NCBI RefSeq assembly: GCF_032823475.1
Contig: NZ_CP127915.1
Coordinates: 2,666,001-2,730,000, forward strand
Source of the DNA: Acinetobacter sp. SAAs474
GTDB lineage: Bacteria; Pseudomonadota; Gammaproteobacteria; Pseudomonadales; Moraxellaceae
Length of the DNA stretch: 64,000 nt
Direction: 5' to 3'
Shown here one piece after another: positions 8,648-18,470 of this stretch. The notes below the pieces were generated by a model. It saw only the letters and a list, made by a program, of their open reading frames with translations, was not told the origin of the DNA and did no database searches. Numbering within the stretch: the first letter of the stretch is position 1; every line of letters starts with the position of its first letter. The position numbers and the translations under genes are program-made.

Positions 8648-10012
8648 CTATCCCGCATTTTGCATCGGAATATCAATTTGCAAATAAGCCTCTAGCGAGT
8701 CATCTAAGGCTTCTAGCCATGGGGTATGATGTGCAACTGCCATCGTACCTGTAATCAATGAGCGATACGTCTGATCACGAAAGGCCAAAATATTTTCTTT
8801 CTTATGTTTTTTCCATGCTAAAAAAGTCTGTCGAACCGCTTCAATATCAAAACAAGGATAATCGGTCTGCTGAATGAGACGTAAAATATAATCACCTTGG
8901 AACTTAAACATTGCCGCGGCATCCTGAAGATTTTTTTCTGCGTCATGCCAAGCTTGCGTATCTTGTTGCATCAATGCCTTATCTGGTAATTCAATTTTAC
9001 CCAGCATCACATCACGTGCATACCATGCCTGCGCATCAAACATATTAAATGAGTACCACTGATCTTGCATACCGAGATAAAACAAACGTGGATTATCTTC
9101 CCAGACCACGCCATGATATAAATTGAGTGGGTATAGAATATTATTGGTTTTTAAGCGTAATTCTTCCTGCATAAATGGAAAGCTGTGTAAATAACCTGTA
9201 CACAAAATAATGGCATCAATCTGTGCAGTGCTACCATCGATAAAATAAGCATGTGTTCGGTCAACCCGAATTAATTGTGGTCGTTCAGACCAATTATCGG
9301 GCCACTGATAACCCATCGGCGTATGACGATAACAACTGATAATTTGCTTTGCACCATACTTATAGCATTGTGAACCAATATCTTCAGCAGAATAACTACT
9401 TCCAATTAATAATACATTTTTGTCTTTAAACTCTAATGCATCGCGAAAATCATGTGCATGCAATATGCGTCCGGCAAAATGAGAAAAACCTTCATATTCC
9501 GGAATTTTGGGTGTAGAAAAATGACCCGATGCAACCACCACAAAATCAAAACATTCACGATAGCTTTGGTCAATGCTATGATCATGAATCGTGAGTGTAA
9601 ATTGTTGACTGGTAGTATCGTATTCGACATGACGTACCGCACTATTAAAGCGTACATATTTGCGAACATCTGCTTTTTCTACGCGCCCTTTAATATAATC
9701 CCATAACACTGCACGTGGTGGATAAGAGCCAATTGCACGACCAAAATGTTCATCAAAACTATAATCTGCAAACTCCAAACATTCTTTTGGGCCATTTGAC
9801 CATAAATATCGATACATACTGCTATGGACTGGTTCACCATATTGATCTACACCGGTATGCCATGTGTAATTCCATTGCCCTCCCCAATCTGTCTGCTTTT
9901 CAAAACAAACGATTTCCGGTATATCTTGGCCTTTACTTTGTGCAGATTGAAAAGCACGTAATTGTGCCATACCGCTTGGTCCTGCCCCAATAATCGCAAC
10001 ACGTGTCATCAT
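8648..10012 (-). CDS. tmm: Trimethylamine monooxygenase Tmm (flavin-containing monooxygenase)
   Basis: This 454-aa class B flavin monooxygenase oxidises TMA to TMA N-oxide with NADPH and O2 in the cytosol. Seen in order: FAD motif GAGPSG (9-14), bacterial Tmm segment [15 protein letters not shown] (67-81), FMO signature [11 protein letters not shown] (179-189), NADPH motif GSSYSAED (204-211) and ILCTGY later. Length equals characterised bacterial Tmm. Start is an ATGATG pair with GGAG upstream; the second ATG has better spacing. It has its own promoter region with a candidate NarL-type dyad and ends before a hairpin. Together with tdm and the dmm genes it gives a complete route from TMA to methylamine. 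TMA may come from carnitine through the CntAB system known in Acinetobacter, which is not in this window. Confidence 0.93.
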   Translation of the reverse strand: MMTRVAIIGAGPSGMAQLRAFQSAQSKGQDIPEIVCFEKQTDWGGQWNYTWHTGVDQYGEPVHSSMYRYLWSNGPKECLEFADYSFDEHFGRAIGSYPPRAVLWDYIKGRVEKADVRKYVRFNSAVRHVEYDTTSQQFTLTIHDHSIDQSYRECFDFVVVASGHFSTPKIPEYEGFSHFAGRILHAHDFRDALEFKDKNVLLIGSSYSAEDIGSQCYKYGAKQIISCYRHTPMGYQWPDNWSERPQLIRVDRTHAYFIDGSTAQIDAIILCTGYLHSFPFMQEELRLKTNNILYPLNLYHGVVWEDNPRLFYLGMQDQWYSFNMFDAQAWYARDVMLGKIELPDKALMQQDTQAWHDAEKNLQDAAAMFKFQGDYILRLIQQTDYPCFDIEAVRQTFLAWKKHKKENILAFRDQTYRSLITGTMAVAHHTPWLEALDDSLEAYLQIDIPMQNAG

Positions 10013-10086
10013 TGATCTCCAAATGATTTATTAAAATCAAACAACTGTGATGCACTTACCTTAGACAGACAGATTTATTTTAGAAA

Positions 10087-10102
10087 TTCCTCAGATGGAG
10101 TA
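10087..10102 (-). promoter_or_regulatory. Putative NarL-type operator upstream of tmm
   Basis: The minus-strand 16-mer TACTCCATCTGAGGAA resembles the dyads before dmmA and tdm (shared TACYCC-W-T first half). It lies 75 bp before the tmm start, a distance fitting an activator site. Confidence 0.4.
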
Positions 10103-10109
10103 TCCATAA

Positions 10110-10121
10110 TGAGATATCTCA
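10110..10121. promoter_or_regulatory. Perfect 12-bp palindrome in the tmm upstream region
   Basis: TGAGATATCTCA is a perfect palindrome next to the NarL-type dyad, 98 bp before the tmm start. It may be a second operator; no factor can be named. Confidence 0.3.
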
Positions 10122-10160
10122 CAGATACATAATCTAATACATGATCTAAGTTGCCTCAGA

Positions 10161-10967
10161 TCAGATAGCTTGAGACAGACATACCGCCCCTTCTACACCA
10201 AGCACCATATCACTTTCAGAATATAAGCCTTGACCCGTTTCTTGTACCCATTGAATACGTTGGTCTGCCGTGATAATACGATATTGTAAAAAAAAGACCT
10301 GATGATGCTGTAGGCCATATTGAATCTGATCCCACACATATTGCTGATCTTCAGGATGAATAGATTGCCCATATAGTGGCGTATTGAGTAAGGCATGACG
10401 TGGATAGCCTGTCACTTTTTCACAACCACGACTAACATAGTCCATGGTCCAATTCCAGTCATTTCGTGAACGATACAACATCACAGGAATACGTGATAAT
10501 AGGTCTTTAAGGCTACGTTGCTGGGCATATTTTTGTTGCTGCTGCCGAATCTGTTCAGTTTGTTCATGACCCAAAACACACCAACCCAACAATTGTGGTG
10601 GCCTATTGCGCTGTGGAAAATGATGATAAATAGGTTCAATATTTAATGCCATCCAGATGAGCATTGCATCTTTTCGTAACATGCGTACATGAATTTTTTG
10701 TGTTATTTCACTCATTAATGCAACTTGCAACTTAATGACATCTTCGGGATATAACCACATTTTAAAAGGTTGTTGAGCCTGATCATCAGGCTGCTGAAAA
10801 TTTTTCCATGCATTATTCGCATGATAAATATATGTTTGCGTATCAAGAAATACGGCAATATCATGAAACTGTTCAAAAAGTGGTGGCCAATAATGATCTA
10901 AATATGGACCTAATGGTTCAGCACGCTTATAGACGTTAATATCTGGCATAACAAGGCGACCTGACAA
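10161..10967 (-). CDS. Stand-alone PAS-domain sensor protein in a two-component operon
   Basis: A 268-aa soluble protein with two PAS-like segments and no output domain. The C-terminal segment is a clear PAS_3 fold (YRSRNDWNWTMDYVSRGCEKV, later HPEDQQYVWDQI, then YRIITADQRIQWVQETG). The N-terminal half (VFLDTQTYIYHANNAWKNF, then LYPEDVIKLQVALM) looks like a more diverged PAS. It is the last gene of the kinase-regulator-PAS operon, 13 bp after the regulator. A separate small sensor working with a cytosolic kinase recalls NreA in the staphylococcal NreABC system, though NreA is a GAF protein. Ligand unknown; a methylamine or a redox signal is possible given the surroundings. Confidence 0.75.
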   Translation of the reverse strand: MSGRLVMPDINVYKRAEPLGPYLDHYWPPLFEQFHDIAVFLDTQTYIYHANNAWKNFQQPDDQAQQPFKMWLYPEDVIKLQVALMSEITQKIHVRMLRKDAMLIWMALNIEPIYHHFPQRNRPPQLLGWCVLGHEQTEQIRQQQQKYAQQRSLKDLLSRIPVMLYRSRNDWNWTMDYVSRGCEKVTGYPRHALLNTPLYGQSIHPEDQQYVWDQIQYGLQHHQVFFLQYRIITADQRIQWVQETGQGLYSESDMVLGVEGAVCLSQAI

Positions 10968-10980
10968 AAGTGGAAGACAA

Positions 10981-11703
10981 TTAAAATGTTTTTTTATCCG
11001 CTAGATAGAGATCAAAATCAGCTGTATGTAAATGACGATGCACCCAAACAGATAATTCTAAACGTGAATGAACATTGAGTTTACGTAGAAGATTTTTCAC
11101 ATATACTTTGACGGTACCATCACTGATGCCCAATTGACGTGCAATCAATTTATTATTCAAACCTTGTGCAATTAATCTTAAGGTTTCCTGCTCACGCAAG
11201 GTGATTTCTGCCAATAATTTTTGCTGTTGTTGTATGGTGGTGATAGATTTTTGTTGCTGGGCAGTGGCCTGTATATTCTGCTGCCGAAATTGATCTGCTA
11301 ATACATCAATTCCGTCAGCATGCAAAATAGTTTTCCCGTTAATCACATGTTTCAACTGATTTAAAATTTCATCAGGTAGCGTGTCTTTAGGTAAAAAACC
11401 ATTGGCGCCATAACGAATGGCATCCAAAATAATCTCGTCAGCTACACTCGCGGTAAGCATAATTACTTTTAAATCATGATTGCTTTTACGAATCTGCTGT
11501 AAAACATCAATGCCTGTAATTTCAGGCATTTGTACATCCAATAGCAATAGATCGGATCGATTTTCATCCAGTTCAACTAAAAAATCTCGACCGCAAGCAT
11601 ACTCCTTATGGAGTAGAAATTGGTTTGACTGCCGAATAATATCTGCAACCCCTCGCCGAAATAGTGCATGATCATCGACAATACTCACTGCAAACTTCAT
11701 CAT
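10981..11703 (-). CDS. NarL/LuxR-family response regulator
   Basis: 240 aa with an N-terminal receiver (acidic pair Asp10/Asp11, phosphoacceptor Asp56 in LLLLDVQMPE, Lys in FLPKDT) and a C-terminal LuxR helix-turn-helix (ITLREQETLRLIAQGLNNK, then LGISDGTVKVYVKNLLRKL). A glutamine-rich linker (residues about 140-165) joins them. The start overlaps the kinase stop by one base (TAATG) with AAGGAG before it. It is the obvious partner of the upstream kinase and the best candidate to bind the dyads before tmm, dmmA and tdm. Confidence 0.9.
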   Translation of the reverse strand: MMKFAVSIVDDHALFRRGVADIIRQSNQFLLHKEYACGRDFLVELDENRSDLLLLDVQMPEITGIDVLQQIRKSNHDLKVIMLTASVADEIILDAIRYGANGFLPKDTLPDEILNQLKHVINGKTILHADGIDVLADQFRQQNIQATAQQQKSITTIQQQQKLLAEITLREQETLRLIAQGLNNKLIARQLGISDGTVKVYVKNLLRKLNVHSRLELSVWVHRHLHTADFDLYLADKKTF

Positions 11704-12845
11704 TAATTACTCCTTAATTTAGCAATATCTAAATCGATGTATACACAGGTACCAGAAGGTTTATTGGGTAAAATTCGTAGTACTGCACCAATTTTCTCTG
11801 CACGTTCTTGCATAATATCGAGCCCAAAACTATCTGTACGCTGCATTTTTGGTTGAATACCACGACCATTATCTGCAATAGCAATATGCCATTGCTGTTG
11901 TTTTTGCTGCACTGAAATTGATGCAACTGTTGCATGTGCATGCCGAACAATATTGCTTAGACTTTCTCGAATGATATAAAGGAGTTGTACAGATTGCTGA
12001 GCGCTCACCCTCAATTGTGTTACACGTAAATCTAATTCAAATGCAATGCTGGATTGATGTTCAAATTCCGCGACGATTTTTTTTAATGCAGCAATAAAAT
12101 CCAGTTCTTGATAGGTTAACCGAGATGCAGTAATAAGCTCACGCACCTGTTGATATGCATAATGGGTATAGGCTGCTAATTCTTCTGTTTGACAAACAAG
12201 CGGATGATAGTGCTCAGACTTTTTGCACTGCTGATTGATTTGTGCCGACTTTAATCTCAAAAATCCAATGACTTGTGCAATGCTGTCATGTAACTCTGCA
12301 GAAAAATCACGGCGCTCTTGCTGTAAAATTTGTTGTATATGATCTTGTTGCTTTGTCCAAATCTGAAAACCTTGCTGAAGGTGCAAATCTAGCTGATATA
12401 AATATGCCGACTGCTGTACAGGCTCTGGCTGGTAGTTAAAATAAATGCGCCATACCGCGAATTTTTGCCCCACAAAAAGGCGCAAACATTGATGTGTCTC
12501 GATATTCAATACTATTTCATGGCTTGGATAAATTTGTGCTGAACGTGGTAATAAATGGCTTTGCAATAAATGGATATCATATGATACCAATGGCTGATCC
12601 TGCGCATGAAAAATAAAACTCTCCTGACGAAATGGATAACACATGACTAAGCCATATTCTGGTAAATGGGTTTGCGGTGAATGTCGTTTTAATAATTGTA
12701 AAAAAGCGGGTAACTCTGCATGCATATCTTGTATTTGCATCAGATTAACTTTCATTTGCAATAAAAACAGTGCACTTTGACTGCACTGTAACTGTAATTG
12801 CTTATGATCTGGATTATATTTTTCAAACTCATCATGCACTGTCAT
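11703..12845 (-). CDS. Cytosolic NarX/NreB-type histidine kinase (HisKA_3)
   Basis: 380 aa without transmembrane segments. The HisKA_3 dimerisation region has FSAELHDSIAQVIGFLRLK with phosphoacceptor His186; the ATPase domain shows IRESLSNIVRHAHA (N box) and IADNGRGIQPK, FGLDIMQERAEKIG (G boxes). The first 170 residues are an unrecognised sensor region rich in Gln and His, with no Cys cluster of the NreB kind. It heads the operon kinase-regulator-PAS and is divergent from tdm. I infer control of the TMA island; the signal is unknown. Confidence 0.88.
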   Translation of the reverse strand: MTVHDEFEKYNPDHKQLQLQCSQSALFLLQMKVNLMQIQDMHAELPAFLQLLKRHSPQTHLPEYGLVMCYPFRQESFIFHAQDQPLVSYDIHLLQSHLLPRSAQIYPSHEIVLNIETHQCLRLFVGQKFAVWRIYFNYQPEPVQQSAYLYQLDLHLQQGFQIWTKQQDHIQQILQQERRDFSAELHDSIAQVIGFLRLKSAQINQQCKKSEHYHPLVCQTEELAAYTHYAYQQVRELITASRLTYQELDFIAALKKIVAEFEHQSSIAFELDLRVTQLRVSAQQSVQLLYIIRESLSNIVRHAHATVASISVQQKQQQWHIAIADNGRGIQPKMQRTDSFGLDIMQERAEKIGAVLRILPNKPSGTCVYIDLDIAKLRSN

Positions 12846-12946
12846 TATGTTCTCAACATGTATTTTTCACTACAAGCATGCAACGACACATTCAACTCAT
12901 CTGCAGCATCACTTTAACTGAGCAGAAATCATGCCAATAGTCACGC

Positions 12947-12962
12947 TACCCCATTGAAGGTA
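12947..12962 (+). promoter_or_regulatory. Putative NarL-type operator between tdm and the kinase operon
   Basis: The 16-mer TACCCCATTGAAGGTA has a 7-2-7 inverted layout (TACC...GGTA) and the same first half as the other two dyads. It lies only about 37 bp before the tdm ATG but about 100 bp before the kinase start, so it could serve either gene. A separate 10-bp palindrome TCTCTAGAGA follows directly. Confidence 0.35.
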
Positions 12963-12998
12963 TATCTCTAGAGAAATTGCTGTTCAGTGCAAAGCAGT

Positions 12999-15392
12999 AT
13001 GAAATTTAAATTCTATTTTGACTTTGTAGCAGCAGATCGATTGATGGGAAATCTAAACTTGTCACATACTCAGGCGCACTCAGATGACTATATTCATTTA
13101 CAGCAGCCCATTTCACAATTACATTTGCGTGTGGATGCACAGGCAATGCAGTCTTTTACACTTCAATTACATGATCAAATTAAAATTTCATTACCCGCAC
13201 AACAAAATATTGATATTCTCATCTTGAATGATGAACAACAGCCTGCCCCTGAGTTATTGATTGATGAATCAACACCGCTCACACTATTGACGGATACAGC
13301 TGCACAAAATACCCTCTTACAGCTTCATCAAGGCACACCATCAAGTCTAAAATTACAACAACAATTAGCCTGCAAAAATATTTCTGTTGCACAATTAAAA
13401 CAGGCAAAAACACTTGAATACTGTGAATGTGCAATATTTCGCGCTGCTGCACCAATTCAGGTCTTGATTTTTAACACGGGTCCTGATGCTCAAGTCACCG
13501 AACAACAAGGACGAGATGAAATCAATATTGAGATTCACTATGCACAACCCATTTTGGCTTATTTACCTGATCCCCTCGCACAACCCGTTCAAGAAATTTT
13601 TATTCCACGTGGTTCTGCAAAAACCTATACCGTAACCACTGGACAATGGATTCAAATTATTGATCTATCAGGCAAACAATGTTCAGATTTTCTTGCTTTT
13701 GATGCAGATGCGTTAGCAAAAGGTCAAGAAGTTGGCTTAGATGCCATGACAACCCGAACTATTTTAGGGCATAGCATGCCAACACCGGGTTTACACAGCA
13801 AATTTTTTGCTGCTGATATGCACGCGATGGTCGAAGTTGTTCAAGATACTGTTGGTCGTCATGATATGTTTTTAAGTGCTTGCAATGCTAAGTTCTATCA
13901 TGATTCTGGCTATTATTCTCATGTTTCTTGTAGTGAAAATTTTAATCAGATCCTGCAGCAATATGGTATCACTGCACGTGATGCTTGGCCTGCTATTAAT
14001 CTTTTTTACAATACCTTTATTCAACCTTGCGGCAGCATTGGTCTTGCTGAACCATGGTCTCAACCAGGCGACTATGTATTACTCAAGGCACATCGAAATC
14101 TACGCTGTGCTTCATCAGCCTGTCCAGATGATATTGATCCATCTAATGGTTGGGTACCGACCGATATCTTTGTTCGTATTTACGACCAAAATCAGTATTT
14201 TCCACGTTCACAACATTATCGAATTGATCCCAAGGAACAGCCCCGTATGACGCAAGCATCTGGATTTTTTTCACGTATTAGCACACTGACCAGCAAGGTG
14301 AGTGAATATCATGGTTATTGGATTGCCAATGAATATGATGGTTGGGGAGCGAAAGCAGAATATCTCGCCTGTCGCGAACATGTTGCCATGATCGATTTAA
14401 GTGCTTTACGTAAATTTGATATTACAGGTCCAGATGCAGAAGCTCTACTGCAATATGCCTTAACACGCAATATTCGTAAATTGGCAATCGGTGAAATTGT
14501 CTATTCTGCATCCTGTCTAGATACTGGTGGAATGGTTGATGATGGTACGCTGTTTCGTATGGGAGAACATAATTTTCGCTGGATTTGTGGCGATGAATAC
14601 TCAGGTACATGGCTTAAACAGCTTGCACAACAACATGGCTATAAAGTCAGTATTCGACATGTTTCTGCTCATATTCATAATATCGCATTACAAGGACCCA
14701 AAAGTCGTGAATTACTCGAAAAATTAATCTGGACCCCTGAGCATCAGCCAAATATTAATACACTGGCTTGGTTTCATTTTAGCTTAGGCAAACTAGTGAA
14801 TGAGCATGGTCCATCTGTCATGGTTTCACGTACAGGTTATACAGGCGAGTTAGGTTTTGAAATTTGGTGTCATCCCAATGATGCTGAGCAACTTTGGGAT
14901 ACCATCTGGCAACAAGGACAAGCCTATCATCTTGCACCTTTAGGCTTTGATGCTTTAGATATGTTACGTATTGAAGCAGGATTAATTTTTGCACAACATG
15001 AGTTTTCTACTGCAACCAATCCATATGAAGCAGGCATTGGTTTTACAGTCGCCATGAAAAGTAAAGCAGAAGACTTTATCGGAAAACAAGCGATGCAAAA
15101 TCAAAGCTCAGCCAGTCGCCATAAATTAATGGGATTGGTCTTAGAAGAGCATGAAATCCCTCAACATGGCGATCAAATTTATTGTGGTCGCTTTGCAATT
15201 GGGGTGGTCACCAGTGCAACAAACTCTCCTCAACTAGGGAAACCGATTGCACTATGTCGTTTAGCACCACAATATGCCACTGCAGGTACTAGCGTCGAAA
15301 TTGGTCAATTAGATGGGCTAAGAAAACGTTTAAAAGCACAGGTGGTCAACTTACCCTTCTATGATCCAGAACGCAGTCGAGTCCGTAGTTAA
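12999..15392 (+). CDS. tdm: Trimethylamine N-oxide demethylase (TMAO aldolase) Tdm
   Basis: The roughly 797-aa cytosolic protein has the layout of bacterial Tdm. An N-terminal region is followed by a DUF1989 (urea-carboxylase-associated) domain at about 190-400 with SGKQCSDFLAFD, FLSACNAKFY and NLRCASSACPDD, whose cysteines probably hold the zinc reported for Tdm. A C-terminal GcvT-like THF-binding domain (about 420-790) contains MIDLSALRKFDITGP and VSRTGYTGELGFEIW. It splits TMAO to dimethylamine and formaldehyde, which can be trapped as methylene-THF. The start is not certain: a GTG 12 bases upstream is also possible and neither has a strong ribosome site. It is divergent from the kinase operon. 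Confidence 0.92.
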   Translation: MKFKFYFDFVAADRLMGNLNLSHTQAHSDDYIHLQQPISQLHLRVDAQAMQSFTLQLHDQIKISLPAQQNIDILILNDEQQPAPELLIDESTPLTLLTDTAAQNTLLQLHQGTPSSLKLQQQLACKNISVAQLKQAKTLEYCECAIFRAAAPIQVLIFNTGPDAQVTEQQGRDEINIEIHYAQPILAYLPDPLAQPVQEIFIPRGSAKTYTVTTGQWIQIIDLSGKQCSDFLAFDADALAKGQEVGLDAMTTRTILGHSMPTPGLHSKFFAADMHAMVEVVQDTVGRHDMFLSACNAKFYHDSGYYSHVSCSENFNQILQQYGITARDAWPAINLFYNTFIQPCGSIGLAEPWSQPGDYVLLKAHRNLRCASSACPDDIDPSNGWVPTDIFVRIYDQNQYFPRSQHYRIDPKEQPRMTQASGFFSRISTLTSKVSEYHGYWIANEYDGWGAKAEYLACREHVAMIDLSALRKFDITGPDAEALLQYALTRNIRKLAIGEIVYSASCLDTGGMVDDGTLFRMGEHNFRWICGDEYSGTWLKQLAQQHGYKVSIRHVSAHIHNIALQGPKSRELLEKLIWTPEHQPNINTLAWFHFSLGKLVNEHGPSVMVSRTGYTGELGFEIWCHPNDAEQLWDTIWQQGQAYHLAPLGFDALDMLRIEAGLIFAQHEFSTATNPYEAGIGFTVAMKSKAEDFIGKQAMQNQSSASRHKLMGLVLEEHEIPQHGDQIYCGRFAIGVVTSATNSPQLGKPIALCRLAPQYATAGTSVEIGQLDGLRKRLKAQVVNLPFYDPERSRVRS

Positions 15393-15872
15393 TCTAGCCC
15401 GTTCAATGATGATTAACATGATTAAGCACCAACATATTGCACCGCTCATGATTTACAGCAATTCACAATCTACAATACGTCTATATATTAGGCGTATCCA
15501 TTTTAATCAGCACATGATGGACAACCCCATACGGCATTTGACTATTTTTGATATTTTAGCAACGCTTGTGCACCATCAATCATTTGTTGTTCTCATGCTC
15601 GGATATATTTAGCTTTATTTGGCATCGAATGTGTCGCCAAAGTAACGACACGAAACAATATTATTCAGTCGTATAACAACCTTGATCAGTACAGCTTGAA
15701 ATTGATTGTATATCAATAGCAGTAGCAAAATCGTATCAGTAAAACCTCCTGTCCGCCCTTGTGGCGGTGTAGCGAGCTGATAAGTTGTATTTGAATCAGA
15801 TCAAGTATTCAATTAATCATGATCTCTTTTTTATCCTCATCCGACTTATGACAAGTAATATCTCTTTTTCGG
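15393..15872. other. Intergenic region between tdm and TonB receptor
   Basis: About 480 bases with no gene I can support. The only clear structure is a short G+C-rich hairpin (CCGCC-N5-GGCGG, 15753-15767) without a T run. The receptor promoter should lie near the right end. Confidence 0.5.
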
Positions 15873-18410
15873 ATGATGTATCTCATGAAACATAGCATCG
15901 TAAAAACACATCTACACCTTGCTATACATGGTATTTTAATTGTAATGCCATTTTTTACCAGTCTCGGCATCAGCTCTACACTCTATGCAGATGATAAAGT
16001 CATACGACGCTATACTATTGCTGCAGGAAGTTTACAGCAGGTTCTTGAGCAATTTGCAGTGCAATCACATTTAAGCTTAAGCTATAAAGCACAAGACTTA
16101 GATCAAAAACAAAGTATGGGATTAAATCAAAATTACCCTATTGATCAAGCATTGGCGATATTATTACAACCCCATCAATTGCAAGCCACCAAACTAGCCA
16201 ATGGTGGTTATAGTATCGATAAAATAATGATCGCCGATACAGCACGCCCTTTGACAACTTCTGACATCATCCAACTGAGTCCTATTATCATCAATGCGTC
16301 TGAACGTACTGAAAAATCGATTGCAGGAACAGAGACTACAGCATCAGATCAATCCGTACAGCAACTCGCAACGCTTGTTATACAGGCTGATCAAGGTCAA
16401 CTGAGCCATATCGGTAAATCAGCACAAAGTCTAAAAGAAATTCCTCATTCCGTTACTGTAATGTCACGTGAACGTATTGATCAACAAGGTTTAAAAACAC
16501 TCGACGATGTCATGCAACAAACCACAGGTGTCACTCGTCAACAACTTTGGTTAAATAATAACTATAGTGCACGTGGCTTAAAAATTGAAAATATTCGTTA
16601 CGATGGTGGCAGTGCATCTAGTCTACAAGATCGTAATAATGCTGCAGATATGGCTCAATATGAATCGGTAGAATTATTACGGGGTGCAGATGGTCTATTT
16701 GGTGCTGGAGAAGCAGGTGGTGTGATTAATTTAAGATCAAAACGCCCTAAAACTGAAACTGAATTAATGACGACACTTTCGGCTGGGAGCTGGAATAATT
16801 ATCGTGGTGAAATTGATATCACAGGGCCCTTAAGCTCAAATATTCAAGGCCGTTTTGTCACTGTTTTACAGGATCAAGATTTTTTCTACAAGCCTACACA
16901 TAATCGGCGTGAAATGTTTTATGCTGCTTTAAATTTTGATTTACTGCCTAGCACCACATTATTTACCGGAATCAGCTATCAACACGATAAAACAGATGCA
17001 TTTAATGCTAGCCTCCCCCGTTGGGAAGATGGTGCTGATCTTAATTTAGCCCGCAGTACCACTCTTGGTGCACCTTGGGGATGGATTAAACGTGAAAATA
17101 TTTCACTATTTGCCAATCTGCAACACGAAATTAATGATGACTGGAAAACACAACTCAATATACGGCATAACATCGGTAATGATGCGATTAATGGTGCAGA
17201 AATGGAAGGTGCTGTTAGTTATGATACATACGAAAGCCAATGGTGGCGATATCAAGATGATACCCATTTTAAAGAAACAACCGTCGATTTAAATCTACAG
17301 GGAAATTTTAATTTATTTGAACAAAAGCATGATGTTATTCTAGGTATTGATCATAGTAACCATCAAAAAGACTATAAACAAAATTGGACTTACTATGCCA
17401 ACGGCAATATCTTTAATCCGATTTACCCGCCTGAATGGGATTATCCACCTGCTACATGGAATATCAACAATACCAACAAACAAACCAATTCGGCACTTTA
17501 TGGTTCACTGCGCTTACATGCAACGGATCAACTCAGCTTAACCATTGGTGGACGCTACCACTTCCATAATCAATTTACCATTGTTAACCATAATACGCAC
17601 ATATCGGATCGCTATACCGAAGAAAAAAAATTTATTCCTTATTACGCCATCAGTTATGATATTTCTCCAGATATGACACTCTATAGTAGTTTTGCGAAGA
17701 TTTTTAAAAATCAGCGTAATTATTTAGTCGCTACAAATGGTCCTGGTCTTGAGCCTTTAATTGGCCGTAACTTCGAAGTGGGTTTAAAATATAATATTAC
17801 AGACAATACTTTATTTTCTGTGGCTTATTTTGATATTAAAAAGGAAAAAGAAGCTGTCTATAGCAGCAGAGCCACATTACCGAATAGTAATTCTGCATGT
17901 TGTTATGTGGGTACAGGATCAATGCAAAGTCGTGGTCTGGATATTGAATTAAATGGTAATATCACTCCTGAATGGCATGTTGCCTTAGGTTATACCTATA
18001 ACCAGAATGAAAAAAAAGATAATACTGAAAATCCCTATAATACCTATACCCCAAGAAATCTGATTAAACTCTGGACCAATTACCAACTTAATCAATTCGT
18101 TGAAGGTTTAGAAATTGGTGCAGGTGTAACTGCACAAAGTAAAAATTATGCTGTAGGTCAAGTACAAGAATTTAATCCAGCCACAGGGAAATATGATAGC
18201 GGGAAATGGGTCAGTGTACAAATTGTACAACCCCAATATGCAATCTGGTCTGCACGCATCGCATATGATCTTAATCCTCAATGGAATATTGCACTGAACT
18301 TAAATAATATTTTTGATAAAACTTATTACAGTACTATTGGTTATCCTGGCTATAATAATTTTTATGGTGAACCTAGAAACTTTATGCTGACACTAAAAGG
18401 TAAATACTAA
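15873..18410 (+). CDS. TonB-dependent siderophore receptor with N-terminal STN signalling domain
   Basis: An 845-aa outer-membrane receptor. After a signal peptide ending near LYADD comes an STN domain (YTIAAGSLQQVLEQFAVQSHL, then YPIDQALAILLQPH), a plug (SLKEIPHSVTVMSRERIDQQG, RYDGG, VELLRGADGLFGAGEAGGVINL) and a long beta-barrel ending in FMLTLKGKY with a terminal aromatic residue. STN domains relay ligand binding to an anti-sigma factor, as in FpvA and FecA, but no FecI/FecR pair is present in this window. MKHSIVK, four codons downstream, may be the true start. It is convergent with the next receptor and shares a terminator. Confidence 0.9.
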   Translation: MMYLMKHSIVKTHLHLAIHGILIVMPFFTSLGISSTLYADDKVIRRYTIAAGSLQQVLEQFAVQSHLSLSYKAQDLDQKQSMGLNQNYPIDQALAILLQPHQLQATKLANGGYSIDKIMIADTARPLTTSDIIQLSPIIINASERTEKSIAGTETTASDQSVQQLATLVIQADQGQLSHIGKSAQSLKEIPHSVTVMSRERIDQQGLKTLDDVMQQTTGVTRQQLWLNNNYSARGLKIENIRYDGGSASSLQDRNNAADMAQYESVELLRGADGLFGAGEAGGVINLRSKRPKTETELMTTLSAGSWNNYRGEIDITGPLSSNIQGRFVTVLQDQDFFYKPTHNRREMFYAALNFDLLPSTTLFTGISYQHDKTDAFNASLPRWEDGADLNLARSTTLGAPWGWIKRENISLFANLQHEINDDWKTQLNIRHNIGNDAINGAEMEGAVSYDTYESQWWRYQDDTHFKETTVDLNLQGNFNLFEQKHDVILGIDHSNHQKDYKQNWTYYANGNIFNPIYPPEWDYPPATWNINNTNKQTNSALYGSLRLHATDQLSLTIGGRYHFHNQFTIVNHNTHISDRYTEEKKFIPYYAISYDISPDMTLYSSFAKIFKNQRNYLVATNGPGLEPLIGRNFEVGLKYNITDNTLFSVAYFDIKKEKEAVYSSRATLPNSNSACCYVGTGSMQSRGLDIELNGNITPEWHVALGYTYNQNEKKDNTENPYNTYTPRNLIKLWTNYQLNQFVEGLEIGAGVTAQSKNYAVGQVQEFNPATGKYDSGKWVSVQIVQPQYAIWSARIAYDLNPQWNIALNLNNIFDKTYYSTIGYPGYNNFYGEPRNFMLTLKGKY

Positions 18411-18419
18411 TACGCATGA

Positions 18420-18445
18420 AAGCAACCTAAGCACTTAGGTTGCTT
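18420..18445. terminator. Bidirectional terminator between convergent receptor genes
   Basis: A perfect 12-bp stem AAGCAACCTAAG / CTTAGGTTGCTT with a 2-base centre, about 10 bases after the plus-strand stop and 25 after the minus-strand stop. Confidence 0.85.
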
Positions 18446-18470
18446 CATCATATGCCATAGTCGATTAAGA

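Noticed and set aside
15361..15612. 83-aa open frame overlapping the end of tdm
   Set aside because: It begins inside tdm in another frame and has no family features or ribosome site.
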